A stretch of 64,000 bases of DNA from Eudorina sp. 2006-703-Eu-15 (GCA_003117195.1 BDSI01000117.1:140091-204090); one strand, 5' to 3'; shown: positions 49,501-61,160, counted from the first letter of the stretch. Program-made: numbers and translations. Notes: generated by a model not told the origin, from the sequence alone.

Positions 49501-52500
49501 TCGCCGCGGTTCGTTGCGGGTGTTTCCTTGTAACCATCTACCCCCGCACCGACTCACCCACAGACCCCAACCATCTATCCACAACCGCACCCACCCCCGC
49601 ACCCACCCCCGCACCCACCCCCGCACCACCCATCCCCGGGTCGCCAGGGAGATGAGCGTGGCCGATTACTTTGCGTCCACCGGGCGGCGGCTGCGCTTCC
49701 CCGCGCTGCCCTGCGCCAACGTGGGCGACCGCCGCCGCGCCGTCTACATCCCCGCGGAGCTCTGCACGTGAGAGAGGGGGGAGGGGGAGGGGGGAGGGGG
49801 CAAAAGGAACTGATGGAGGGGAGGGGAGGGAGGGAGGAGCGGGCTAGAGAAGCGAGAAAGGAGAAACGGGGAGGGCGGGGGGAATCTGAGGACAGACCAT
49901 TTCGAAGTACTCAGCCGGCGATCTGGAATTTACTTGCCTTACATAAGAGAGGGGCCGTGTAGTACCGTATTTCATCCCTACCATACCTGATATGTTAACA
50001 CGCCGCGTTCTCATCTAGCTGCGAGTCCCCACGCACCCCGGCGCCTCCCCTACCCCCCTCCCAATTTTCCTATATTACCCCTCCTCCCTCAATTCGTCCC
50101 TACCCCTCCTCCCCAGGGTGGTCGCGGGTCAGCGCCGCATGAAGCTGGATGCCAAGCAGTCGGCTGACATGATCACAGCGGCTAAGCAGGACCCGGGCAC
50201 GAAGGTCCAGGCGGTCAAGAAGCTGGTGAGGCCGGGCTATCACAACGGCTGGGGAATGTAGGGCCGGGTGGGGGGTTGGTGCGGCCTGGATGGTAGTTAG
50301 GCCGACAGCGTAGGTAGGGTGGTGGGCAGGTAGTCCGCTAAACGATTGGTCCCACTGGCAGTCCTACATATGCCCCTTCCTCCGCCAAGCTTGTGATGGG
50401 TTCGTTTGGGTTTGTCGTTCTTCCACCACCACCACCACCACCACCACCACTACGAGTACCATCACAACCACCGCATGTTGCGCACCCAGTCGTCACCCAC
50501 GTGCCAGCAGCGCATCTTGGGTATGTCAATATGTATGTACCAATGTCCACCGCGCCATGCCCCCGCGCACACCGCCTGCCCGGCGGTCTCCTCTTTTTCT
50601 AACCGCCCTGTCCCCATCTTTGAAAATCCTGCAACTCATGTTCATTCTTCCCCTTCTCCCAAATATTTTACCCCTTCCCCCTACTTTTTGTACCCCTGCC
50701 CTCGCCCGCCGCCCCCAGGCTACCCGGGTCCAGAAGGCCCTGGGCGACTCGGGTACGGACGCCCGGTGGGGCGTGAAGCTGAACCCGGAGCTGATCAAGC
50801 TGCAGGGCCGCGTCCTGCCGACGCCCGTACTTGAGTACGGCAACCCGCCGGCGTTTGATGTGGGCCCGAACGGCTCCTGGAACTTGCGGTGAGCTGTCGG
50901 ACCTTGGTTTTTACCAATATTCCGGTTTTCAAGGAAAAAACGTTTTTTGTATTATACGCAGCGCGCAAACGGAGAATGATGAGCTTGTCGGTCTTTCCAT
51001 GACGAATTTCCTGTATATCAATTATCCTGTGTCGATGTGCAAAGGAGCTCGTCGGTCTGTTAATAGTGGCGTGATATGTGCCCTTCTCGCCTCCTCTTAA
51101 CGTCCCGCTGATCAATCCCGCCAATGTCCTATGCTGCCCCTCCCGCGCTGCTGCTGCTGTGCAGCGACGTCAAGTTCAAGGCTCCGCGCAACCTGGACGC
51201 GTGGGCAGTGGCGGTGATGATGCCGCAGCAGGTGCGCTGTACGGCAGTGTACGGCACTGTCTCGCCTCTTGGGAGTGCGCCAGCTATTGCAGACGGGAGG
51301 GGGCGCTCGTGCGTGCGTGCTTGTGTGTGTGTGTGAGGGGGAGGGAAGGGTGAATGGGATGTTGGTGAGTGCTTGAGCCGGTCTCTCTCTGCCTGTGGTC
51401 ATGTCCTGTCCTGCTATGCCTGCTCTTGCCTTGACATTCCCGCCCCTTGTTCGCTTGTTGCCCGGCCGACCTTCAGGACGTGGACTACACGGGGGAGGGC
51501 TCTCTGTGGACGTTCCTGGAGGACCTGTGCAAGGGCATGGAGCTGTGCGGCATGAAGGTGGTGAGTGGGGTGGGGTAGGGTGGGGTGGGATGGGGGCAGA
51601 GGATGGAGGGTTGTGAGAACGACGAGCCCAGACAGGTAGGCTGGGATAGGGCTTAGGGGTTGGTTGTATTCTGTTATACTTATTCGCTGAACCCCCGCCG
51701 CCCCTCCCTGCCACCCCGCAGGCCAACCCGGTGCGCCCCAACTCCACGGACTGCCCCCCGGTGGAGTTCCAGGGCAACCGGGGGATCGAGGCGACCATGC
51801 GGGCGGCCTCGGATGCCGCCGCGAAGAAGTACGGCAGGCAGGCGCAGCTGATCCTGGTGGTCCTGCGCGACAAGGTGTGTGTGGGGGGGTCGAGTGGTGG
51901 GGAAGGGGAGGGTAGGGGAAGGGGAGGGAGAAACATCCGAACAGATCGACCAAATCGATCTCGTCCTACCCCATCCTTGTAAGAGATGGGAGAGACATTG
52001 TTCCAACTTCCTCTTCCTACTGCTCTCGACCCCTTCCAATCCCTTCCCGCAGCTGGTGGACGAGTACAAGGAGGTCAAGCGGATGTCCGACATGGAGTTG
52101 GGCATCCCGTCGCAGGTGGTGGCGGGCACCAAGGTGAGCAGAGCTGGGTAGCTAGGTAGGGGGGGGAGGACAGGAAAGAAAGCCAGTATGGTTCAAAGGA
52201 AGGAGAAACGAGCGGGAAATTGTATGAAAACGAATTCGGCACAAGCCCCATCTGACCACCCACCACCTGGTCAGGGTGGCGACTCACCTGCCAGCCCCTG
52301 CATGCCGCCCCTGACCTGTACGCGTCCCTTAGGAGGGGTTCTAGGGCTTTCCTGGGCTTGTCCTTCTGGGTCACCGCCCTCACCCCAAACCCCGCAGGCA
52401 AAGATTGGCCCCCGCGCCTTCAAGGGCGGCGGCGCGCAGTACTGCGCCAACGTTGCCATGAAAATAAACAACAAGCTGGGGGGCGTCAACGTGGGGCTGT

Positions 52501-55500
52501 CCGGAGGCCTCAGGTGGGGCCCGGTCCGGGAGGGAGGAAGGGCGGGAGGGAGGGAGCGAGGGGCAGCGGTGGAGGCGCGTCTCGTGTGTCAATATGCATG
52601 GCCACTTGGCGGCACCGGGTCTCAGGGTGTTGTCTGATCAGCGGACGTTGCCTCTTATCCCACAAGGTTCCCGGTCATCCGTCCTTTCAGGTACATGCAT
52701 GCACCTCGGTCAGATTGCGTCGGGCCTGATCATGTCGGGTCGGTTCGGGTGGCTCTCCCTGGTTACTCCGCCCGGCTGCCACGCGCCCCGGCCCCCTCAG
52801 GTTTCTCCCGGTCCTGGGCGGCCAAGGGGCGCTGCCCTTCATGATCATGGGGGCGGATGTGACCCACCCGACGGGCGCCGCCGCCCGCGCGGACGTGCGG
52901 GACCCCTCGGTGGCCGCTGTGGTGGCCTCCCTGGACGCCACCCTGGGCCGCTGGGCCACCCGCGTGCTGCTGCAGACGGGCCGCCAGGAGGTCATCAGCG
53001 GCATGGGCACCGCGACCAAGGAGCTGCTGCTGGAGTTCTACCGGGCAAACAAGTAAGGGGGCCGGGGCGGGGCGGAGTACGAGCGCGCGCGTGTGTGTTA
53101 TCAAGGAGAAAAGCTGAGCCGCGAAAAAGCAGACCCGTGTCCAGCAATGCAACCGACGACTGAGACCGAGACCAGAGTTACCAATATGCCAGGGCGCGTG
53201 TGTGTGTGTGTATAGGTGGTACAGGTTGCTGGAGAAGGGAATTCGGCGCACAGGCAGTAGCGTCACGAGCAGGGACAGGAGCAGGGACAGGAGCAGGGAC
53301 AGGAGCAGGCGCAACGGCGGTCACTTCATCTCGTGCCCTTCCGGCCTCCCCCGTGCTCCTCAGCACAGTGGGTACCGTATGCCTACCAATGTCTGTACCT
53401 TTCCCGCCCTGCCGCCCACCCTCTCCCCCTCCACAGTCAGGTCAAGCCTCAGCGGCTGGTCATGTACCGGGACGGTGTGAGCGACGGGCAGTTCGACCAG
53501 GTGCTGGCGGAGGAGTACATGGCCATACGGAAGGTGGGGAGGGGGGAGGGGAGGGGGCAAATAGGGGCGATCTCGCGATTTCGGTGCCGTTATTGATAAA
53601 AGGGGTTCATAGGGTCTCGGTAGACATATTCAAATTGGAGTAAAGGCCTGTAAGCTGGGGTTGCGGTTGGGACTTTTAGGACGGGGGCGGGGGTGGGGTG
53701 AGAAGAGGGCTGGCGGGTCGGGAGGGGTCTGGTACGTGATAGCCTGGAGGTGCGGTGTGGGTGGATGGTTGGATGGGTGAGTGCTGTGGTGGTCTGAAAC
53801 TAGGTCGGCTGTGAGATAGGGTTACGGCGCCAGGGACCGAGCGAGGAACCTGGCTGGGGTAAGCAACAGCTCCTGGCGGATGGAGGCCTTCCGAGGCCTA
53901 ACCCGACTGTACCCGACCCGACCGCACCCGCGCGCAGGCCTGCAGGGACCTGGAGGAGAACTACCGGCCCGCCATCACCTTCGTGGTGGTGCAGAAGCGG
54001 CACAACACGCGGCTGCTGCCCGCGGACGGCGCTGCCTCGGACAGCAAGTGAGTGCGGTGCTGCCACACGTACATGCATGAGGTGGTGCCGCGTGCACATG
54101 CATACCGTACATCGTACGTCGTTGCACAAGTGTACGATAAGGCGTACATGTTCGGAATGGGATTTACGGAATGTGGGTACGTTTCACGTCGGTTCCCTTT
54201 ATCGAGAAGGGAGATCCTATGTAAGGCGGTGAAGGGCCGTCGCGAGGGCGTTTGATCGTCCGCCTGGTCGGAACCAGAAGCAGATCCCTAACCTCCCCCC
54301 GCTCCAGCCTCAACCTACCCCTTCAACCCTGCCCCTTCCCCCGCAGGGGCAACGTGGTGCCGGGCACGGTGGTGGATAAGGGCATCGTGGCGCCGGACGG
54401 CTTCGACTTCTACTTGAACAGCCACGCAGGGCTGCAGGTGATGGGGGGCGTTGCGGGACGGGGCGGGGCGGGGCGGGGCGGGCAAAATTTATTCGAACGT
54501 TCATTTTACTAGGCATCTACCTCCGCACACATCACATGGAGGACGAATGTTCCCGAAACTGCAACCGTCTCTTCTGCCGTCTCTACTGCCGCCGATATTC
54601 CCTCTCGCAGGGCACCAACAAGCCCGCGCATTACCACGTGCTGATCGATGAGATCGGTTTCGGAGCGGACGGCGTCCAGCTGCTAACGTACTGGCTGTGC
54701 TACCTCTACCAGCGGACCACCAAGTAAGTGGAGAGCAGGCTAGGGTGTACTGGTAGCGCCGGCGGAGGGGAGATGGGGCATCCGGTGAAAATGTAGTGAA
54801 GGCGCATAGGAGGAGGTCCGCTTCCTAGCGTAGATAGCGTACGGCTATGTTTGTCTGTGATCGTCTTAAACAAATGCAGGCATGTAGGACTACTCGTTTA
54901 GCTGCGCACCTGATCTCTTTCCTTTCCGGTCATCACTTGTTGCGGCCTGATTATCGCTCCACCTTCTCCAATCCGCCCGCCCCTCTCCCTTCACCGCGTG
55001 CTCACCCCGCCTTCCTCCCTTGCACCCCCACACCACACCCCTCAGGTCGGTCAGCTACTGCCCGCCGGCGTACTACGCCGACCGCGCCGCCTTCCGCGGG
55101 CGCACGCTGCTGGTGGGTCGGGTGGATATGGCTAGTATGGGGCGGGAGGGAGGACGGCTGGGCGGTTAGGCTCTTGGACAAACGGGTATGTGTACGGGCC
55201 GTCGAGATTGGAAGTACGGTAGACGGGTCGCAAGGGTCGCGGGTCCGCATGCCGAGGTCGTGCGTGGCTGGCACGGATCCTTCACCTGCTCACCACAGCC
55301 CCGTGTGGAGTGTTGGATCTACCAAGACAGGTGTCACCCCGTGACAACGCCTCTACCCCTGCATTCTGCGCGCGCTGAGGTGTTGACCTCAGTCTTGCTG
55401 CGCCAAGCACATCCTTCACTTCCTAATCGCACTTGAAAGCGCCTCATTACCTCGCTGAAATCCCTCTCCCTGGACCTTGACACCCAACCCGCAGGCCGCG

Positions 55501-55623
55501 TCCTCGTCCGCGTCGGACAGCGCCTCGGAGGCGGGCTCCACGCGCGGCGGTGGCGGGGCCGCTGCGCCCGTGCACTTCGCCGGCATCCACCGGAACCTGT
55601 CCAACGTCCTGTACTACATGTGA
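43565..55623 (+). CDS. AGO: Argonaute protein (AGO clade)
   Basis: Twenty-seven exons join with no phase conflict: 43565-43583, 43671-43706, 44037-44252, 44982-45070, 45519-45647, 45835-45886, 46540-46796, 47317-47397, 47741-47833, 48186-48320, 48529-48702, 49370-49473, 49648-49767, 50117-50225, 50719-50888, 51165-51231, 51477-51560, 51722-51874, 52053-52133, 52398-52513, 52801-53052, 53437-53533, 53938-54047, 54347-54437, 54611-54723, 55046-55112, 55495-55623. They total 3144 bases, 1047 aa. Residues 1-90 and about 181-205 are RGG/Gly-rich blocks, a feature also of known Chlamydomonas Argonautes. Linker 1 and PAZ fall at about 324-501, L2 at 502-538, MID about 540-690 and PIWI to the end. 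The catalytic set appears complete: D781 (GADVTHP), E825 (RQEVI), D858 ([10 protein letters not shown]) and the His of AHYHVL (951-956), so slicer activity is plausible. The protein binds small RNAs for silencing. A partial copy lies 2 kb downstream. Confidence 0.95.
46335..46385. repeat. 17-bp tandem repeat, three copies
   Basis: Three perfect copies of CTTTCCCACTGTGTTTT lie in an Argonaute intron, about 155 bases before exon 46540-46796. Confidence 0.95.
50425..50450. repeat. CCA microsatellite
   Basis: About eight CCA units in an Argonaute intron. Confidence 0.85.
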
Positions 55624-56311
55624 GGGACGGGACGGGACGGGACTGAATGAACTGGACGGCAGGGGCTGCGGACTCGGTGCGGGCCCTGCGGGAGCCCCTC
55701 TTGAGACCGAGGTGCCGCCTATGTCCATAGTGGGTACACACCCAGCATGCGGTCGCACATACACGCAATGTCACGCTGGGTGGTAGCGTGGGTGCCCGCT
55801 GAAGACTGAAGGAGAAACGAGGAAGGCGGAGGGGCATGGCTGGAGCGGGGCCGCGGGCCGAGGCCATGGAGGATAGGACAGGGCCGAGGTGGTAGAGTCT
55901 CAAGGGGCTGTGCTGCTGGCGCTACGGCCTGGATGAAGGGGCTCAGCAGGTCAGGATCATCCGTCAGCGAAGTGCGCAGGGGCGTTCACACCAAATTAAG
56001 AACCACATGGGTTCTAGGCCGACGGGTTGACGTGTCGGCGCGTCGGCGGCGGATTTGTGATGCCGTACTTCGTATGGAATAACGATGTGTGCGCGGGCTG
56101 CTGCCGTATGCAAGCGGCCTTGCTGCCCCATGGGGCGGGGTGCCCCTTTTACATGCATGCGTTGAAATCACTGGGGCTGGGAGTTGTCGAGGAGAGGTGG
56201 AGTTTCACATGTCCGGGTTGTGCTCTTGAAAGATAGTGCTCCAGGAAGGTGGATGGATGGGGGCCTCTGTGCGTCCGCTCTTGATCTTGTTTACGACGGC
56301 GGATGGACATT

Positions 56312-56316
56312 TGTAA
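56312..56316 (+). terminator. Candidate TGTAA poly(A) signal, Argonaute gene
   Basis: First TGTAA noticed past the Argonaute stop, giving a 3' UTR of about 700 bases. Confidence 0.5.
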
Positions 56317-57323
56317 TGGTCGGCATATACACCCCACCAACTCCGATTGGCGTTCAGAGGCGTCGTGGGGTACAAGTTAGCTGATGGTCAGCTTGCAAGG
56401 GGGCGGGCAGAGAAATGTACAGCGGCTGCCCGGGGAACCATGCAGCCATCAGCCATGCGTGGTGGCGGCGCAGGCCTATTAGGCGCGCCGCCTTGGGAAC
56501 ACAGGCGCTTGCCGGATTGCGGGGGGACGCGGTGGTGGCGAAATCGGTTCCCGTTTTGTCAGTTTTTGCTGATCTCTTGGATATTCGGAGGTACAATACC
56601 ATAGCGGCTTCCCTAACGTCCTTGTCGACGTTCCCGGTGAATTGCACGTTTCAAGGTTGGAGTGTGTCAGGCTGGGGCCGTTGTAGTACGCGTCACTGCA
56701 TTGCGGCAGAGCAAGACGACAAGGACGAATCCTCAGAGCAGGGTGGGGAGGTCCATGCCGCCTGCGTTATAGCTGTCAAGCTGTGGAACACGGCTGTTGT
56801 ACGAGTCTGGTTGTCGTGCCGTACACACGGCTGAGAGACGAAGGCCGCAAGGCATCACCTATGGATCGACTTCGCACAAACACCAAGAGGACTGCGACCG
56901 AATATGTAATTAAGAAAATGGATCCCGGGTTTCCCGGCACGACGTCCGCAATGCCCGTCGATTTCCCAGCTGGACACTGGCTGCTGACCAAGTCAAGCCC
57001 ACGAGGAGACAGCTGCACCAGCACAGCACGGGTGAGACAGCTGGTTGGTGCTAAACGCCGGGCTCTTGTGCCACGAAAGGCAAGGCTAACCTGATTGTAC
57101 AGCGGGGTAGGCGAATCAGCGAGGTGGCGGTTCGGGTTGGGAGGACGAGTGAACATGCTCCGTTACTTGACAGCAAGCCCAATGTGGGCTCCGCGGGTCC
57201 GCCAATGGGGGTTTGCGCGTGGGAAAGGGTGGGAACCGCTCAACCAGATCCCTCGCCACCCTCTCGTCGGACACCGCGGCCGTGCTGAAGTCGACGGGCG
57301 GGTCGCTGAGACGTGATTTCACC

Positions 57324-57366
57324 GTTGCTGTCGCAGGCTGTTGCAGTCGCAGCCTGCGACAGCAAC
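57324..57366. repeat. Inverted repeat, 17-bp perfect arms
   Basis: GTTGCTGTCGCAGGCTG (57324-57340) is perfectly complementary to 57350-57366 with a 9-base loop. Pairing may resume further out (ATTTCA with TGAAAT) after a bulge. It lies about 250 bases before the left edge of the duplicated Argonaute segment. Confidence 0.95.
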
Positions 57367-58904
57367 GATTGGATGAAATCCTACCGGTATCTCCTGCCTA
57401 CATGCAGTCTGCGATCGGCATTCAGCTACGGGCTACCTCTATATCATTAATTCAACGGCTCCAAATTTCGCGAGCGCAATGAGTAGGCCTGCGCGAGCTC
57501 GGCGGTAGTTTCCGGACCGCCGTTGTGCCGCGTTGTGCCGTTCGGTGCCGCTCGACCTTGCCTTCGACCTCAGTTTTGTCGGTTGCACATTGCATAGGCA
57601 AAATATTTTGTGTAGCTTCCCCAGTCTGGTGAGGAGGACGGAAGGGAGGCGGCGGGAACGGAGGAGAGAGATTGGCGTAGTAGGTGGGAACTGGCAACGG
57701 CTTCTCCCAATCCCGGGAGAGGGCTCTGCGCTATGTCTATGGGTCAGGGCCGTACGACACCTAGTACAAACTGTGTAGGAAACCTAATAGTGAGAGCTCC
57801 CGTCTGTAAGCAGCGTATGATGATTGAGCTTGTTTGATGGTCAGCCGGCAGTTGGCTGGTTGGTCACTCAGCATTCCTGATGTGTTGGGGGGCCGTCAGG
57901 CGCAGACAGGATGCACTTCGGGGAACGGTTTGATGGAACCAGCGGCTGGGGCGGCCGAATGCAGGCGCCGTGCAGCCGACCTGCCTCCTTGTCCAGAACG
58001 CCTCTAGTGAGCACAGTCGCCTGAAGGGCAGGCGCCTCTCCTCGCGGCGGCTGCCCGTATCTCAGCTGTTTGAGGAGAAGAGCTGATGCCGCAGATGGCC
58101 CACTTGTGCCCATGTGACCCACGGGTCGCTGGCCCACTCGCCTGCCTCAATCCTGTTGTCGCGGCTCGCCGCCCCGCTCTGCCTTGCGCTTCGGTGCGCA
58201 GCTCATTCCGCCGGAGGTCCGTGAGTGGGCGGTGACGCTGGCGGCCCGACCCGAGGACTGCAAGGAGAAGGACAGGCACTTCGTGGTGGGTGGCTTGAGC
58301 GGTTGGGGGACTGGAACGGCGCTGGGGCCCCAGTGGTACAGGTCTTTTTGATACGAATATCACGTTAACACAACCACGGACCCTTTTTCATTGGCGCCAG
58401 TTGTGACACGAAGTTTCCTCTGGTGGCTGCCTGTTGCCTCACGACTCGCAAGCAGCCCCATCACTGAAAGCTGCCTCCTGCCAACCCTCCCTGCCTCCCC
58501 CACCCTCCAGATGACCACCAAGCACGTGAATGTGGTCGACCTGGGCAACCTGCAGGCCTACCTGGCCAAGCAGCAGCAGCAGCTGCCCCGCGACGCCATG
58601 CAGGTGGGGAGGAGGACCAGGGGAGGGGGAAGGACCAAGATAAAGGGGGAGGCAGGACCGAGAGGGGGAAAGGACAGCACGAAGGGAGGACGGAGAGGGG
58701 GCGGGGGCCTCTGTGGCAAAGCACAAATATGTCGCGTGAGGCAGTTGTCCGGATGTCCATCCGTCGCCATTGTCCGTCCCGTCACCACCGCTAGTCTGTC
58801 GTCACCGTCCGTCCGTTTGTCCACTTTGTTTTTCCTCCGGGGAATGAAGACCCTGTCGTCCCTTAAGGGGAGCCCAAAGGGGACTATCACCTCTTATGTC
58901 CTCT

Positions 58905-59020
58905 CTGGAAAAGAATGTTTTAGTCCATACGTTTTTTTCTGACAAAAAACATTTGTTGAGGTAATTCTTTTTTAAATCTTTTGCTAATAACCATAAAATT
59001 ACCAAAAATTGGATCTGTTC
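58905..59020. other. AT-rich insertion in copied intron
   Basis: About 115 AT-rich bases with T and A runs, in sharp contrast to the GC-rich flanks, interrupt the intron between copied exons 58511-58603 and 59227-59368. The parent intron lacks it (352 versus 623 bases). The origin is not recognised. Confidence 0.7.
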
Positions 59021-59052
59021 GTCGGCACCGTTCGCCCGATGGCCCCTGTACC

Positions 59053-59112
59053 CTGTACCCCGGGCCACCGTCCCCTGTACCCCGGGCCACCGTCCACTGT
59101 ACCCCGGGCCGC
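59053..59112. repeat. 22-bp tandem expansion in copied intron
   Basis: CTGTACCCCGGGCCACCGTCC starts at 59053, 59075 and 59097. The parent intron near 48145 has only one copy. Confidence 0.9.
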
Positions 59113-59780
59113 CCCACCTGTCGCCCCTCCCTCCCCCGCACCACGTAAGTATCCTGAGTTATACTGGGTGTGCCCGGGTTCGTTCTTCGGGTTTATTTAT
59201 TATCTCAATTTACGTATCCCCCGCAGGTCCTGGACATCGTGATTCGCGACACCTTCGCGATCGACCCGCTGTGACCCGTGCACGGTGCAGGGCCGGGGCT
59301 TCTACTACGCCTCCGACGGCGTGATACCGCTGAGGGGGGGCGCCGAGGTTTGGACGGGCTTCCAGCAGGTGCGGCCGCAGGAACGAAAGAGAGGCAAGGA
59401 GGGAACGGTTGCACGGGCACGGTTCCGCACCTCCGGCAGTCAGCGCAGTCGGTGCTCCCTGCCCACATAGCGCTCTGTACCCACCCAACCACACCGCACC
59501 CACCCAACCGCCCACCTACCTGAACCCCCCACCTGAACCCCCCTTCGGACGCCTCGCCCGTGCAGCCCTTCAAGGCCGTCGAGTCGGGTCTTATGCTCAA
59601 TCTGGACTCGGCGTTCGCCGCCTTCATGTCGGAGCGCAGCCTGCCGGACCTGCTGGTGGAGATGACGGGTGCACGGGACCTGTCCCGTGTGGATCCACAC
59701 CGCCTGAGGGCCGCCGCCAGCAACCTGTCGGGCTTCAAGGTATTGTTGCCGCAGGGACGGGATGACAGGGGTTTCCCACT

Positions 59781-60050
59781 GTAAGCACAAAGGCGTAACC
59801 CGGGATGACTCGGGGCTGTAAGCCTGCCTTACACTCCCACCCCTTTAGAACCGAGCGTCCTCACCGGTCTGCCGGAGTGCCACGGAGCCCTACCTCTCCT
59901 CGGAGAAGATATCCTTACACTGCTTACGTAATCCCAGGGTTTCGAACCGACGACCTCGGCTTTGCCAGGTTATACGGCACCGTCTCAATACCAATTGTAA
60001 GCACAAAGGCGTAACCCGGGATGACTCGGGGCTGTAAGCCTGGCTTACAC
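59781..60050 (-). mobile_element. Small insertion with 54-bp direct repeats and tRNA-like box (SINE- or TRIM-like)
   Basis: Two 54-base copies (59781-59834 and 59997-60050), differing at one base, flank 162 bases. Read on the minus strand, the inner part contains GGTTCGAAACC (about 59939-59949) preceded by sequence resembling a tRNA anticodon/variable arm, that is, a B-box. No clear A-box or full tRNA fold was seen. The insertion is absent from the parent Argonaute intron. tRNA-related SINEs are known in Chlamydomonas; a short terminal-repeat element is the alternative. Confidence 0.55.
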
Positions 60051-60292
60051 CCACGGGTCCATCGCAGTTTGGCTGTTGATGTGTAATTGACAGCAATCAT
60101 GGAGGGCGTGTAACACCTACATGAGCTGTTCACAAGGGGAGTAGTGTAGGAGTAGGAAACCCAGAAGGGGTGCGGGTGGAAGTTCGCATGACCTCTAGGA
60201 CCGGTGTACGTAGGGGGCTGTATGTGGCGCTGGGGGAAGTTGGAGTTAGTTTGTTCGATAACAGGGACTGGGTGGGTGACCTCGCAGGGCCG

Positions 60293-60393
60293 GAGAGGCC
60301 ACGGGGGAGGGTGGAGAGGCCACGGGGGAGGCCCCGGGTCTCGGACTGGGGCCGGGTGGGGCCACAGAGCTCGGACTGGGGCCGGGTGGGTCG
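60293..60393. repeat. Two short tandem duplications
   Basis: GGAGAGGCCACGGGGGAGG occurs twice near 60293-60333, and CTCGGACTGGGGCCGGGTGGG twice near 60347-60390. They lie in the copied intron before exon 60564-60670. Confidence 0.8.
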
Positions 60394-61160
60394 CTGCGAC
60401 TGCGCGGACCACTGGGTAACCAGGATGTACGACTACTCGACCAGGGGCTGCGACAGGGTGCTGTCCAGGTGCTTGCTTGCGGGGAGATTGTACGGCACCT
60501 ACCGTTGTGCGGTGGAATGGTTTACTGCCATCCCCGCCCTGCTCCCCCATACCCCCCCGGCAGGTCAAGTACCCGCTGCCGAACGGCGCCATGCGCAGAA
60601 AGGCGCTGTTCGGCCTCAGCGAGAAGGGGGCGGACCGCCAGACCTTCTTCACCAACGAGCAGGCGGGCAGGTGCGAGGGCTTGGGGTGGTACCCACCCGC
60701 CGCGGTTTATTGCGGGTGTTTCCTTGTAACCATCTACCCCCGCACCGACTCGCCCACAGACCCATCTATCCACAACCGCAACCGCAACCGCACCCACCCC
60801 CGCACCCACCCCCGCACCCACCCCCGCACCACCCATCCCCGGGTCGCCAGGGAGATGGGCGTGGCCGATTACTTTGCGTCCACCGGGCGGCGGCTGCGCT
60901 TCCCCTCGCTGCCCTGCGCCAACGTGGGCGACCGCCGCCGCGCCGTCTACATCCCCGCGGAGCTCTGCACGTGAGGGATGGGGGGAGGGGGAGGGGGGAG
61001 GGGGCAAAAGGAGCTGATGGAGGGGAGGGAAGGGAGGGAGGAGCGGGCTAGCGGGGAGGGACGGAATGCAAGAGGAGACCCCATCCAGCTCGGAACAACC
61101 AGCCCTGCTGCTGGTCCTTCTTAAACAAGGGGCCTGTGCAGTCTCACTTACTTCACCCCA

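Larger units (their letters stand above)
55624..57615. other. Spacer between Argonaute and its partial copy
   Basis: About 2 kb without supported exons. It contains the Argonaute 3' UTR and, at 57324-57366, an inverted repeat. Open frames at 56415-56834 and 56783-57094 have no recognised domain. Confidence 0.55.
57616..61052 (+). pseudogene. Truncated tandem duplicate of Argonaute exons 8-13
   Basis: Sequence from the end of Argonaute exon 7 (46787) to about 49850 is repeated here. Copied exons: 58202-58282, 58511-58603, 59227-59368, 59566-59739, 60564-60670, 60851-60970, covering linker 1 and PAZ only. Splice sites are kept, and the copied exons differ by few substitutions (for example the first codon of 58511 is ATG instead of GTG). 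Exon 59227-59368 has a 7-base insertion that creates TGA at 59272 and shifts the frame. Exon 60564-60670 has an in-frame extra codon. There is no N-terminal, MID or PIWI part and no evident promoter. It cannot encode an Argonaute and is best called a recent segmental-duplication pseudogene. Whether it is transcribed is unknown. Confidence 0.93.

Noticed and set aside
56415..57094. Two plus-strand frames between Argonaute and its copy
   Set aside because: No recognisable domain, no splice structure, composition not clearly coding. Possibly remnants of an old element.
59272..59274. TGA in the copied exon read as selenocysteine
   Set aside because: The stop arises from a 7-base insertion that also shifts the frame, and the parent has no TGA there.
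59930..59990. A functional tRNA gene on the minus strand
   Set aside because: Only a B-box and part of the fold are visible. No A-box or complete cloverleaf; better explained as a tRNA-derived repeat.
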